Shown: positions 24,510 to 33,235 of the stretch, in pieces
Layout: each line of letters starts with the position of its first letter
Position numbering within the stretch: position 1 is the stretch's first letter
Origin: Cupriavidus pinatubonensis
Lineage (GTDB): Bacteria; Pseudomonadota; Gammaproteobacteria; Burkholderiales; Burkholderiaceae
Direction of reading: 5' to 3'
DNA length: 64,000 nt
Assembly (NCBI RefSeq): GCF_019602855.1
Contig: NZ_CP080767.1
Coordinates: 3,658,001 to 3,722,000, forward strand
Position numbers and translations under genes: made by a program
Notes under the pieces: model-generated
What the model was told of the DNA's origin: nothing
Database searches by the model: none
The model's input: the letters and a program-made list of their open reading frames with translations, nothing else

Positions 24510-24829
24510 CCGGCCTTGCCGCTTGACCCCGGTCAAAGCGTTTGCGGGGTCGCCGATGCAATATTGACCCCGCTCGTGAAGACGCGGGGGCGCACTTCAC
24601 GGGCACCGTGCCTGACTGATTCCTCCTGGCAGGCCGCCCGCACACCGCAACGGTGTGCGGGCTTTTTCTTTTTGGAAGGCTGTCTTTGCCGGTTGCCGCC
24701 CCGCCCGGCCGCGCCACATAATTTCCGCTGCTGCGGCGCGGCATTGCGCAGGCGGGGCATGAACGGAATCCGTCTTCGGGTTAGCATGTCGCAGGCCTGA
24801 GCCAGCGATAACTAAAGACAGGAGACACC
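24510..24829 (+). other. 320-base gap holding a terminator, otherwise featureless
   Basis: No open frame with coding character is seen. The phrase TTGACCCC occurs at 24524 and 24565. A strong terminator lies at 24637-24673. The distance of about 130 bases from the gntR stop to the terminator leaves room for a 3'-UTR or small RNA, but nothing else supports one. Confidence 0.5.
24637..24673 (+). terminator. Strong rho-independent terminator
   Basis: A perfect 11-base stem CCCGCACACCG/CGGTGTGCGGG with a CAA loop, followed by CTTTTTCTTTTT. It closes the dctA-gntR unit and insulates the leader ORF and beta-oxidation cassette downstream. Confidence 0.92.
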
Positions 24830-24892
24830 ATGCACGATTGCACCTACCTTATCGCCTGCTGCAACACCTTGCCGGAAAAGCGCGCGCGCTGA
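24830..24892 (+). CDS. 20-codon cysteine-containing leader ORF upstream of the beta-oxidation cassette
   Basis: A short frame, MHDCTYLIACCNTLPEKRAR, with ATG six bases after a strong AGGAG ribosome site. Three of its 20 codons are TGC, two adjacent. The stop codon is the first bases of an 8-base inverted repeat (24892-24899 with 24940-24947). A second short stem, 24941-24945 with 24959-24963, would compete for the same bases. The arrangement resembles a regulatory leader peptide whose translation decides downstream folding. It could also simply be a short translated ORF of no function. No expression evidence is available. Confidence 0.5.
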   Translation: MHDCTYLIACCNTLPEKRAR

Positions 24893-25001
24893 AGCCGGCC
24901 CTGCTTTTCGCTGCTCCCCCTCCTCCCTTTACGTGAACCGCCGGCTTGCCATCGGCACGCCGGTGCCTTGTCTCGCTCACCCATTCAACAGAGGGAATCC
25001 C

Positions 25002-25802
25002 ATGTCCAGTGCATTCCGTCCTGACGCGCTCGCCGGCAAGACCGTTTTCGTGGCCGGCGGCTCGTCCGGCATCAACCTTGGCATCGCGCAGAGCTTTGCG
25101 CGCTCCGGCGCGAAGCTCGCGCTGATCAGCCGCGATCCGGAGCGCGTGGCGGCCGCTGCCGCCACCATCACCGAAGCCGGCGGTACCGCCATCGGGATGG
25201 CCGCTGACGTGCGCGACTACGCCGCGGTGGAGGCCGCGCTGAAACAGGCGCGCGACACGTTTGGCCCGATCGACATCGTCATTTCGGGCGCGGCCGGCAA
25301 CTTCCTGGCGCCCGTGGTGGGCATGTCGGCCAATGGCTTCAAGACCGTGGTCGATATCGACCTGATCGGCACGTTCAATGTGTTCCGCGCGTCGTTCGAT
25401 TACCTGAACAAGCCTGGCGCATCGCTGATCGCCATCACCGCGCCGCAGGGCGTGAACGCGATGATGTTCCAGGCCCACGCGTGCGCGGCCAAGGCCGGCA
25501 TCAACATGCTCGTGAAGTGCCTGGCGATGGAATGGGGCCCGGCTGGCGTGCGCGTAAACGGCATCTCGCCCGGCCCGATCGCCGATACCGAAGGCATGGC
25601 GCGCCTGGCGCCCACGCCCGAGATGGAGGCGCGCTACAAGGGTCGCCTGCCGCTGCGCGACTACGGCAGCAAGCAGGACATTGCCGATGCGGCGCTGTAT
25701 CTGAGCTGCGACAACGCGCGCTACGTAACCGGCACCATCCTGGATTGCGACGGCGGCAGCAAGCTCGGCGATGCGTCGGCCGATGCCCTGAAGACGAAGT
25801 GA
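25002..25802 (+). CDS. SDR-family 2,4-dienoyl-CoA reductase-like oxidoreductase
   Basis: A 266-residue short-chain dehydrogenase. NADP(H)-binding begins VFVAGGSSGINLGIAQ. The usual catalytic YxxxK tyrosine is absent: the segment is QAHACAAKAGINML, with Ala at the Tyr position, exactly as in the DECR (2,4-dienoyl-CoA reductase) branch. The family signature PGPIADTEGMARL also matches that branch. It would reduce dienoyl-CoA esters in oxidation of polyunsaturated fatty acids. The start at 25002 follows a GAGGGA site; the frame continues to a GTG at 24933 inside the leader structure, which is not preferred. Confidence 0.86.
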   Translation: MSSAFRPDALAGKTVFVAGGSSGINLGIAQSFARSGAKLALISRDPERVAAAAATITEAGGTAIGMAADVRDYAAVEAALKQARDTFGPIDIVISGAAGNFLAPVVGMSANGFKTVVDIDLIGTFNVFRASFDYLNKPGASLIAITAPQGVNAMMFQAHACAAKAGINMLVKCLAMEWGPAGVRVNGISPGPIADTEGMARLAPTPEMEARYKGRLPLRDYGSKQDIADAALYLSCDNARYVTGTILDCDGGSKLGDASADALKTK

Positions 25803-25830
25803 ACCCCGATTCCCGAAGGAAAACACCGCA

Positions 25831-26616
25831 ATGACTTCCCCCGTGCTCTACCACGCCAGCGAAGGTGTGGCCACCATCACCCTGAACCGTCCCGAAGTCC
25901 TGAACGCACTCAACGCGGAACTGCTGCGTGAACTGCGCGCGGCCGTGGACCGTGCCGCCGCCGATGAATCCGTGCGCGCCGTCGTGCTGACCGGCGCCGG
26001 CCGAGGCTTCTCGTCGGGCGCAGACTTGGGCGCGCGCCAGAACGCCAGCGGCGAGATGGCCGATTCCGGCACGCTGCTGCGCGAACGCTATCACCCGATC
26101 GTGCTGGCGCTGCGCCAGATGCCCAAGCCCGTGATCAGCGCGGTGAACGGCGTTGCCGCCGGCGCAGGCATGAGCCTCGCGCTGGCTGCCGATGTGGTGC
26201 TGGCCGGGAAATCGGCCTCGTTCCTGCAAGCCTTTTCGAAGATCGGCCTCGTGCCGGATGCTGGCAGCACGTACTTCGTGCCGCGCTATGCGGGCGAAAT
26301 GCGCGCCCGTGCGCTCGCCATCCTGGCCGAGAAGATCGATGCGGAAGAAGCCCAGCGTATCGGCCTGGTGTGGAAGGTCCACGCAGACGACGCGCTGCAG
26401 GCCGAGGCCAGCAAGATGGCGAGCCACCTCGCCAATATGCCGACCTTCGCCTACGGCCTGATCAAGGAAGCGCTCAACGCGAGCTCCGGCAATGATCTCG
26501 CGACGCAGCTCGAGCTGGAGGCCTCGCAACAGTCGCGTGCGTGCCGCAGCGAGGACTTCCGCGAAGGCGTGGCCGCCTTCGTCGCCAAGCGCCCGCCGCA
26601 GTTCAAGGGCCGCTGA
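25831..26616 (+). CDS. Enoyl-CoA hydratase/isomerase (PaaG-like crotonase)
   Basis: A 261-residue crotonase. Oxyanion-hole segments are GFSSGADLG and NGVAAGAGMSLALAAD; the catalytic region is KIGLVPDAGSTYFVPRYAG, where the Asp of VPDAG is the residue used by PaaG-type isomerases rather than the two-Glu hydratase pattern. It could act as a ring-1,2-epoxyphenylacetyl-CoA isomerase or a delta3-delta2-enoyl-CoA isomerase. No paa genes flank it, and its place beside a DECR-like reductase and an acyl-CoA ligase favours a fatty-acid isomerase role. Confidence 0.87.
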   Translation: MTSPVLYHASEGVATITLNRPEVLNALNAELLRELRAAVDRAAADESVRAVVLTGAGRGFSSGADLGARQNASGEMADSGTLLRERYHPIVLALRQMPKPVISAVNGVAAGAGMSLALAADVVLAGKSASFLQAFSKIGLVPDAGSTYFVPRYAGEMRARALAILAEKIDAEEAQRIGLVWKVHADDALQAEASKMASHLANMPTFAYGLIKEALNASSGNDLATQLELEASQQSRACRSEDFREGVAAFVAKRPPQFKGR

Positions 26617-26692
26617 TCGCCCCGTCGCCGTTTGCAGCACCCCCGGGATGGCCGTCCCGGGGCATCACGAGAACAACACAGGGAGACGCATC

Positions 26693-28354
26693 ATGCTGGG
26701 CCTCATGCAAGACCGTCCGTTGTTGATTTCATCGCTGATCGAGTACGCAGCGGCGTACCACCCGCAACAGGAAATCATCTCGCGCACCGTGGAAGGCGGC
26801 ACGGTGCGCACCAATTACGACCAGGTGCACCGCCGCGCGAAGCGGCTCGCCAACGCGCTCGCGAAGCTGGGTCTCAGCGAAGGCGACCGCATCGGCACGC
26901 TCGCGTGGAATACGCACCGGCACCTGGAGATGTACTTCGGCGTATCGGGCTCGGGCGCCGTGCTGCATACGGTCAACCCGCGGCTCTTTCCCGAGCAGAT
27001 CGAATACATCATCAACCACGCCGAAGACAGCGTGCTCTGCTTCGACAGCTGCTTCGCACCACTGGTGGCCAAGCTGGCGCCGCAGTTGAAGACCGTGCGG
27101 CACTACGTGGCGATGACCGATCCCGAACACATGGCCGCGCTGGCCAGTGCCGGCATTCCCAATCTGGTCTGCTACGAAGACCTGCTTGCCGACAGCAGCG
27201 AGGACTACGAATGGCCGCAGTTCGACGAGCGCACCGCGTCGTCGCTGTGCTACACGTCAGGGACCACGGGCAATCCCAAAGGCGTGCTGTATTCGCACCG
27301 CTCCACCGTGCTGCATAGCCTCAAGGCGAGCGGCTCCGACACGTTCGGCGTGAGCCCTGAAAGCAGCATCCTGATGATCGTGCCGCTGTTCCACGCGAAT
27401 GCCTGGGGCCTCCCCTATGCGTGCGCGATGAACGGCGCGAAGATGGTGCTGCCTGCCCAGCATCTTGACGGCGAAAGCGTGTACCGCTTGCTGCGCGACG
27501 AGCGCGTGAACTACTCGACCGCCGTGCCGACGGTGTGGCTGATGCTGTTCCAGTATCTCGACGCGCATCCGGAAATCGATCCGCGCGAGCTGAGCCTGCG
27601 CATCGCCGGCGTGGGCGGATCGGCCGCGCCCGCGGCGATGATCGAGCGCTTCGAACAGCAGTTCGGCGCGACGCTGATGCAAGGCTGGGGCATGACCGAG
27701 ACCAGCCCCATCGGCGTGATCAACACGCTGCTGCCGCAGCACGCGGGCCTTAGCGAAGCCGAGCAGCTCAAGATCAAGCTCAAGCAAGGCCGCGCGCTGT
27801 GGGGCGTGGAACTGCGTATCGAGGACGATGAAGGCCGGGTGCTGCCGCACGACGGCCAGGCGTTCGGCAAGCTCAAGGTACGCGGGCCGTGGATTGCGTC
27901 AGCCTACTTCAAGGCCGAACACGATGCGCTCGACAATGACGGCTGGTTCGATACCGGCGACGTGGCCAACATCGATCCCGAAGGCTATGTGCAGCTCGTC
28001 GACCGCGCCAAGGACGTGATCAAGTCGGGCGGCGAGTGGATTTCGTCGATCGACCTCGAGAACGCGACCATGAGCCATCCCGCCGTGGCCGAGGCAGCTG
28101 TCATTGGCGTGCCGCATCCCAAGTGGCAGGAGCGGCCCCTGCTGATTGTTGTGAAACGCCCGGACCACGAAGTCACGTCCGCCGAATTGATCGCCTTCCT
28201 GGCCGGCAAGGTCGTGCGCTGGTGGGTGCCCGACGATGTGGTGTTCGTCGATGCATTGCCGCACACCGCCACCGGCAAGCTGCTCAAGGTGAAGCTGCGC
28301 GAGGCGTACCGCAACTACGTCCTGCCGACCGTGCGGGACGAACGCATCGCATAG
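26693..28354 (+). CDS. Long/medium-chain acyl-CoA ligase (AMP-forming)
   Basis: A 553-residue ANL-superfamily ligase that adenylates a fatty acid and forms its CoA thioester. Motifs include the phosphate loop SLCYTSGTTGNPKGV, the acyl-pocket/adenylate motif GWGMTETSPIG, GWFDTGDVANID, and the C-terminal hinge DRAKDVIKSGGEWIS with the catalytic Lys in HTATGKLLKVKLR. The ATG at 26693 (MLGLMQDRPLLISSLIEYA) follows a GGGAGA site and gives the family's standard N-terminus. Co-directional with the crotonase genes on both sides. Chain-length preference is not known. Confidence 0.92.
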   Translation: MLGLMQDRPLLISSLIEYAAAYHPQQEIISRTVEGGTVRTNYDQVHRRAKRLANALAKLGLSEGDRIGTLAWNTHRHLEMYFGVSGSGAVLHTVNPRLFPEQIEYIINHAEDSVLCFDSCFAPLVAKLAPQLKTVRHYVAMTDPEHMAALASAGIPNLVCYEDLLADSSEDYEWPQFDERTASSLCYTSGTTGNPKGVLYSHRSTVLHSLKASGSDTFGVSPESSILMIVPLFHANAWGLPYACAMNGAKMVLPAQHLDGESVYRLLRDERVNYSTAVPTVWLMLFQYLDAHPEIDPRELSLRIAGVGGSAAPAAMIERFEQQFGATLMQGWGMTETSPIGVINTLLPQHAGLSEAEQLKIKLKQGRALWGVELRIEDDEGRVLPHDGQAFGKLKVRGPWIASAYFKAEHDALDNDGWFDTGDVANIDPEGYVQLVDRAKDVIKSGGEWISSIDLENATMSHPAVAEAAVIGVPHPKWQERPLLIVVKRPDHEVTSAELIAFLAGKVVRWWVPDDVVFVDALPHTATGKLLKVKLREAYRNYVLPTVRDERIA

Positions 28355-28424
28355 ACCGTGATGCTCGCGCTCCCCGGTGCGGGCATTCATCCCGAACACT
28401 GTACGAATCAATAAGGAGCCGCGC

Positions 28425-29258
28425 ATGAGCGCCAGCAGCACCGACCGCATCATTGTGACCATCGAAGACGGCGTTGCCGACGTCCGTCTCAACCGCGCGG
28501 ACAAGATGAACGCGCTCGATCCCGCGATGTTCGACGCATTGATCGCCACTGGCGAGCAATTGAAGCAGACACCGGACCTGCGCGCGGTGGTGCTGTCGGG
28601 CGAAGGCCGCGCGTTCTGCGCGGGGCTGGACATGGAAAGCATGGCCGGCATGCTGGGCGGCGGCGCGAGCGGCGATCCGGGTATCCGTCCGGGCCGTCTG
28701 GCTGCGCGCGTGCACGGCATTTCGAACCGTCCGCAATACGCCTGCATGGTTTGGCGCGAACTGCCGGTGCCGGTATTCGCTGCCGTGCACGGCGTGGCCT
28801 TCGGTGGCGGACTGCAGGTCGCACTCGGCGCCGATGTGCGCTTCGTCACGGCAGACACGAAGCTCTCCGTCATGGAGATCAAATGGGGTCTGGTGCCCGA
28901 CATGGCGGGCATGGTGCTGACGCGCGGACTCGTGCGTCCGGACCTGCTGCGCGAGTTGATCTTCACGGGGCGTATCGTTACCGGCGCCGAGGCGTGCGAA
29001 CTTGGTCTGGCCACGCGCGTCGTCGACGATCCACGGGCCGCTGCGCTCGAGGCCGCGCGCCAGGTCGCACAGAAGAACCCGCATGCCATTCGTGCTGCGA
29101 AGCGGCTGATGGAGGTGGTCGAGGCCGGCGATGACGCGGCCATTCTGATGGCGGAATCGGTCGAGCAGGACAAGCTGGTCGGATCGCCAAATCAGCGTGA
29201 AGCGGTGCGCGCGAATCTGGAGAAGCGTGCGCCGAGGTTCGAACCCGCGCAGCGCTAA
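28425..29258 (+). CDS. Crotonase-family enoyl-CoA hydratase
   Basis: A 277-residue crotonase, the second in this cassette. The oxyanion-hole regions are FCAGLDMESM and GVAFGGGLQVALGAD; KWGLVPDMAGM contains the catalytic-region Asp. The start at 28425 follows AAGGAG at seven bases. Its stop overlaps the convergent DUF2784 gene stop by four bases. With the ligase, DECR-like reductase and PaaG-like isomerase it gives most of an auxiliary beta-oxidation path, but no acyl-CoA dehydrogenase, thiolase or hydroxyacyl-CoA dehydrogenase is present here. Confidence 0.9.
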   Translation: MSASSTDRIIVTIEDGVADVRLNRADKMNALDPAMFDALIATGEQLKQTPDLRAVVLSGEGRAFCAGLDMESMAGMLGGGASGDPGIRPGRLAARVHGISNRPQYACMVWRELPVPVFAAVHGVAFGGGLQVALGADVRFVTADTKLSVMEIKWGLVPDMAGMVLTRGLVRPDLLRELIFTGRIVTGAEACELGLATRVVDDPRAAALEAARQVAQKNPHAIRAAKRLMEVVEAGDDAAILMAESVEQDKLVGSPNQREAVRANLEKRAPRFEPAQR

Positions 29259-29617
29259 CTGAGTCGCTGGCGGCGCCACCAGATTGCGTAGATCGCCACG
29301 TTAAGGACAAGCACAAACGCACCCAGCCACAGCTGTATGGCTGGGGTTAGTCCAGCCGGATAGATCACCGGCAGCAAATACCGCTCGACAAACCCGCCGC
29401 CATACCCAGCCTCCCCGGCCGTCCGACGCAGCGCATTCTCGAGCGGCGTCAACGGACACATGCGGCCCGACCACTCCACGAATACGCCCCACGCCGCCGC
29501 AGGGAGATGCACCCACGCCACGCGCGGCCACCGGAACAGCAGCAGCGCGCCGCCGACCACGAAGGCGATGAACAGGAAGTGGACCACGACCACCAGGTCC
29601 GCCAGCCACCTCGCCAT
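29255..29617 (-). CDS. DUF2784 membrane protein
   Basis: A 120-residue protein with three or four membrane helices (residues about 5-27, 33-50, 95-115). It contains the DUF2784 pattern: VVHFLFIAFVVGGALLLFRWPRVAW, EWSGRMCPLTPLEN and GFVERYLLPVIYP. Function unknown. It is convergent with the crotonase gene, overlapping by four bases, and lies 22 bases downstream of a LysR gene on the same strand. Confidence 0.88.
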   Translation of the reverse strand: MARWLADLVVVVHFLFIAFVVGGALLLFRWPRVAWVHLPAAAWGVFVEWSGRMCPLTPLENALRRTAGEAGYGGGFVERYLLPVIYPAGLTPAIQLWLGAFVLVLNVAIYAIWWRRQRLS

Positions 29618-29639
29618 CAGCGCCCTCCCCTTGCGCGGG

Positions 29640-30551
29640 TCAGCCGCGCGCCGTCCAGTAGCCCGGCTGCGCGAATTGCGCTTTCAGATGCTCGATGAAG
29701 AAGCGGATCTTGGCCGGCACCGGACGCTGCTGCGGGTACACGGCGAGGATGTCGTAATCCGGCAATGCGTACTCGTCGAGCACGGTGACCAATTCGCCGC
29801 TCTCCAGTTGCGGCAAGATCTCCCACGTGGAGCGCCAGCCGAGGCCCAGGTGCTCGCCGGTCCAGCGGTGCAGCAATTCGCCATCGTTGCAGTCGAGATT
29901 GCCATTGACGCGCACGGTCACGGTCTTGCCGTTCTGCTGGAAATACCAGCCGCGCTGCTGGCCGCCCTGCAGGTTGAAGGCCAGGCAGTTGTGGTGCTCC
30001 AGGTCGTCCAGCGTCAGCGGCACGCCGTGCTTGGCAAAGTACGCGGGCGTACCGCACACCACGCGCTTGTTGGTGGCCAGCTTGATGGCGACGAAGTTCG
30101 GGTCGATCGCGCCGCCGATGCGGATGCCGACGTCATACCCTTCGCGCACGAGATCGACCACGCGGTCGGTCAGGTTGAACGAAATCTGCACTTCCGGGTT
30201 CGCGGCCAGGAAGGCCGGCGCATGCGGCGCCACGTGCTTGCGGCCGAACGCGGCCGGGGCCGACACGATCAGGTGGCCCGTCGCCTTGTGCTTGCCTTCG
30301 GCGATCAGCATCTCGGCGCGGTCCAGGTCGGCCAGCGCCTTCTTGCACTGCTCCATGAATACGGCGCCCTGCTCGGTGACCACGATGCGGCGTGTCGAGC
30401 GATGCAGCAGCTTGACGCCGATTCGCGCTTCCAGCGCGTTGATGCGGCGCCCGATCATCACGGGCGTGACGTCCTGCGTGAGCGCGGCAGCGGCCATGCT
30501 GCCGTGCTCGACCACCGCGATAAAGGCTTCGATTTGCTTGAGTTTGTCCAT
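29640..30551 (-). CDS. LysR-family transcriptional regulator
   Basis: A 303-residue LysR protein. The N-terminal HTH reads MDKLKQIEAFIAVVEHGSMAAAALTQDVTPVMIGRRINALEARIG, followed by a two-lobe effector domain. It resembles the CrgA/DsdC-like group that often acts on nearby efflux or catabolic genes. The start at 30551 gives the canonical N-terminus; sequence further upstream is open but not conserved. Its target is not obvious: it could regulate the DUF2784 gene or the beta-oxidation cassette on the other strand. Confidence 0.9.
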   Translation of the reverse strand: MDKLKQIEAFIAVVEHGSMAAAALTQDVTPVMIGRRINALEARIGVKLLHRSTRRIVVTEQGAVFMEQCKKALADLDRAEMLIAEGKHKATGHLIVSAPAAFGRKHVAPHAPAFLAANPEVQISFNLTDRVVDLVREGYDVGIRIGGAIDPNFVAIKLATNKRVVCGTPAYFAKHGVPLTLDDLEHHNCLAFNLQGGQQRGWYFQQNGKTVTVRVNGNLDCNDGELLHRWTGEHLGLGWRSTWEILPQLESGELVTVLDEYALPDYDILAVYPQQRPVPAKIRFFIEHLKAQFAQPGYWTARG

Positions 30552-30615
30552 ATGGTGTTGCGTCTCCTGCCCGCCATTGTGCGGCATCGGCGGCGCCGTG
30601 ACATCGTGCCGGCAC

Positions 30616-31566
30616 TTATGAAGCGGATCGGGACTTGCGCATGGTGGCCAGCGGCTCCTCCATCTGGCGGGCACAATGGCGCACCTCGCGCACGAATTCG
30701 GCGCAGACGTGGGTCATCAGGTCCATCGAGCGGTAGACCAGGAACACGCGGAAATCGGGCAATTCGTCCTGGATCGGCAGCGGCGTCAGCGCGTCGCGTA
30801 CCAGCTGCAGCGGTCCGCCGGTGCCGAAGAAGACGAAATCCGACCACATGCTGACCAGGTCGGTCTTGGTGGCGAGCTGCAGTCCGAGCAGGTTCGACGC
30901 GGTCTGCACCACGCGTTTCGGCATTTCGAGCCGGTGCAGGCGCATCAGGCTGGCCAGCGGGCTGCCAGCGTCGTCGACAGGGTCGAGTACGAGCCAGTCG
31001 GCATCGAGCAGCGGCCGCAGCCGCCGCGCGCGCCGCAGCGGGTGGCCCGTGCGCACCGCCAGCTTCATGCCGACCGAGAACAGCGGTTCCCACTGGAACG
31101 ATGCCGAGCCGGGTCCACTATTGGTGGAAATCAGCCCCAGATCGAGCCGCCCTTCGCGCAGTCCCTCCTGAATCTGCTGCGGGCGCAGTTCGAAACCACG
31201 CAGCGCCACGTTCGGGAAGCGCTGGCGGAACGCCGCCATGGCGTCCGGCAATGGCCCGCTGGACGCGACCGCCGTGAAACCGATATTGAGTTCGGCCTCG
31301 GCATGGCCGCGGATCGACTCGATATCTTCCAGCGCGTGCCGCAGTTCCTGTTCGACCACGCTGGCGCGCTTGACCAGCGCCACGCCGTAGGCCGTCAGGC
31401 TCACGCCGCGCACCGAGCGCGACATGAGCGTGACGCCGAGTTCGCGTTCGAGCTCCGCGATCGCCTTCGACAGCGCCGGCTGCGAGATATGCAGCGAACG
31501 CGACGCCTCATGGATGCTGCCGTGCTCGGCCACGGCCAGCAGGATGCGCAGTTGTTGCAGCTTCAT
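30616..31566 (-). CDS. LysR-family regulator, divergent from an MFS transporter
   Basis: A 316-residue LysR protein starting MKLQQLRILLAVAEHGSIHEASRSLHISQPALSKAIAELERELG. The effector domain begins near residue 90 (LNIGFTAVASSGPLPDAMAAF). It is divergent from the MFS transporter/amidohydrolase pair with 344 bases between starts, the usual arrangement for a LysR activator of a catabolic operon. An AT-rich dyad lies in the gap at 31754-31774. Start chosen at 31566 for the family N-terminus. Confidence 0.9.
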   Translation of the reverse strand: MKLQQLRILLAVAEHGSIHEASRSLHISQPALSKAIAELERELGVTLMSRSVRGVSLTAYGVALVKRASVVEQELRHALEDIESIRGHAEAELNIGFTAVASSGPLPDAMAAFRQRFPNVALRGFELRPQQIQEGLREGRLDLGLISTNSGPGSASFQWEPLFSVGMKLAVRTGHPLRRARRLRPLLDADWLVLDPVDDAGSPLASLMRLHRLEMPKRVVQTASNLLGLQLATKTDLVSMWSDFVFFGTGGPLQLVRDALTPLPIQDELPDFRVFLVYRSMDLMTHVCAEFVREVRHCARQMEEPLATMRKSRSAS

Positions 31567-31910
31567 CGATTCCTTTCTTTTTGTGCAGCAAGCCCGCGTG
31601 CAGTGCAGCGTGCCCCGATTGCGGGCGTGGCCTGCGATGCGCGGCGGACGCCGCTTCCCCGCGAACCCGCATCGGTGCTGTGTTTTGCGCGCCGGATCGG
31701 TACTTGTCCCGATATCCGTCGGCACCCGGTTATGACGGTGATTCGATTTGGTTATCAATATGAAAATATATGATTTTTTGTCCCGCCGCGTTTGCCTGAA
31801 TACTTCATCGCAGTCATCGCCACCCCATGGCCAGCGCGGATTCCCACCAACCGGCAAGGAACAAGACCGGCCCCGCGTGCGCCTCCTACCCACCAGTTCG
31901 TGGAGACCGC
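31567..31910. promoter_or_regulatory. Divergent lysR/MFS intergenic region with AT-rich dyad
   Basis: This 344-base gap contains no gene. An AT-rich island at 31740-31780 holds ATCAATAT-GAAA-ATATATGAT (31754-31774), an imperfect dyad whose core ATAT-N4-ATAT is exact; it is a plausible LysR activation site. No -35/-10 pair was assigned with confidence. Confidence 0.5.
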
Positions 31911-33206
31911 ATGAACGACGCCACCCTCGCCGCCGGCAGCGGCACGATTGCCAAGCCGGCGCGACCGCAAAGCCAGTTCCGCCTGATCGCCGCCTGTTCG
32001 CTCGGCAATGCGCTCGAGATGTTCGACTTCACCGTCTACAGCTTCTTCTCGCTGCTGATTGGCAAGCTGTTCTTCCCGTCCGACAACCCATACGGCTCGC
32101 TGCTGCTGGCTGTCGCAACCTTCGGCATCGGCTTCGTGATGCGCCCGCTCGGTGGTGTGGTGATCGGCAGCTATGCCGACCGCCGTGGCCGCAAGGCCGC
32201 CATGACGCTGACCATCGGCCTGATGGTCGCCGGCACGCTGTGCATCGCGCTCGCGCCGCCGTACGCATCGGCTGGCGTGTTCGGCTCGCTGATGATCCTG
32301 GCCGGGCGCCTGCTGCAGGGCTTCTCGCTCGGCGGCGAGATCGGCGCATCGACGGCCATGCTGATGGAGTCCGGCGGCGTGCGCGGCCGCGGCTGGCGCG
32401 TGAGCTGGCAGCTTGGCAGCCAGGGCATCTCGGCGATGCTGGGTGCGCTCACAGGTGCGAGCCTGTATGCACTGCTGCCGACCGAATCGCTCGAAAGCTG
32501 GGGCTGGCGCCTGCCGTTCCTGGTGGGCCTGCTGATCGCGCCCGTGGGCCTCTACATCCGCGCCAATCTCGACGAAACGCACCAGGCCGACGAACATGCG
32601 CCGAGTCCGCTCGGCGAGCTGTTCCGCAACCACTGGGCGACGGTCGTGAAAGGCATCCTGGCCACCACGGCCGGCACCGCGACGATGTACCTGGTGGTCT
32701 TCTTCATGCCGACCTACATGATCCGCGTGCTCAAGATGCCGCCGTCGCTGTCGTTCCTGTCCGGCTGCGTGACGGGGCTCACGCTGACGGTGGTGTCGCT
32801 CGTCGCCGGCCGCCTCGCTGACCGCCTGACGAACCGCAAGCCGCTGGTGGTCGCATCGCTCGTCTTCAGCATGCTCGCCGTGTATCCCGCGTTCTGGCTG
32901 ATCAACGCGCATCCGAGCGTGCCGCTGGTGCTGTGCCTGTCGGCGCTGCTGACCGCCGGCATCAATCTCGGCACGACGCCAATGTTCCTGATGATGCTGG
33001 AAATGCTGCCCGCCAGCGTGCGCGCCAGCGGCCTGTCGGTCATCTACAGCGTCGGCGTGACCGTGTTCGGCGGCTCGTCGCAATTTATCGTCACGTGGCT
33101 GCTCTCGCGCACCGGCAACCCGCTGTCGCCGGCGTGGTACATGCTGGTCTGCGGCGCCATCACACTGATCGCCGTGCTCAGCATCCGCGAACGCCGCGCG
33201 CACTGA
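31911..33206 (+). CDS. MFS transporter, metabolite:H+ symporter (MHS) type
   Basis: A 431-residue, twelve-helix MFS protein of the MHS group (KgtP/ProP/ShiA-like). Characteristic segments are CSLGNALEMFDFTVYSFFSLLIGKLFFP in helix 1, GGVVIGSYADRRGRKAAM between helices 2 and 3, GRLLQGFSLGGEIGASTAM, and GWRLPFLVGLLIAPVGLYIR. The ATG at 31911 follows a GGAGA site. The amidohydrolase gene begins 29 bases downstream, so uptake of an N-acylated amino acid or related acid followed by hydrolysis is likely; the exact substrate is not readable. Confidence 0.9.
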   Translation: MNDATLAAGSGTIAKPARPQSQFRLIAACSLGNALEMFDFTVYSFFSLLIGKLFFPSDNPYGSLLLAVATFGIGFVMRPLGGVVIGSYADRRGRKAAMTLTIGLMVAGTLCIALAPPYASAGVFGSLMILAGRLLQGFSLGGEIGASTAMLMESGGVRGRGWRVSWQLGSQGISAMLGALTGASLYALLPTESLESWGWRLPFLVGLLIAPVGLYIRANLDETHQADEHAPSPLGELFRNHWATVVKGILATTAGTATMYLVVFFMPTYMIRVLKMPPSLSFLSGCVTGLTLTVVSLVAGRLADRLTNRKPLVVASLVFSMLAVYPAFWLINAHPSVPLVLCLSALLTAGINLGTTPMFLMMLEMLPASVRASGLSVIYSVGVTVFGGSSQFIVTWLLSRTGNPLSPAWYMLVCGAITLIAVLSIRERRAH

Positions 33207-33235
33207 TTTCCACCATTCATCCGGAGACCCGATCC

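Noticed and set aside
24637..24673. Terminator-ended small RNA gene after gntR
   Set aside because: Only the terminator is convincing; no separate promoter is visible, so a simple 3' end of the dctA-gntR transcript explains it.
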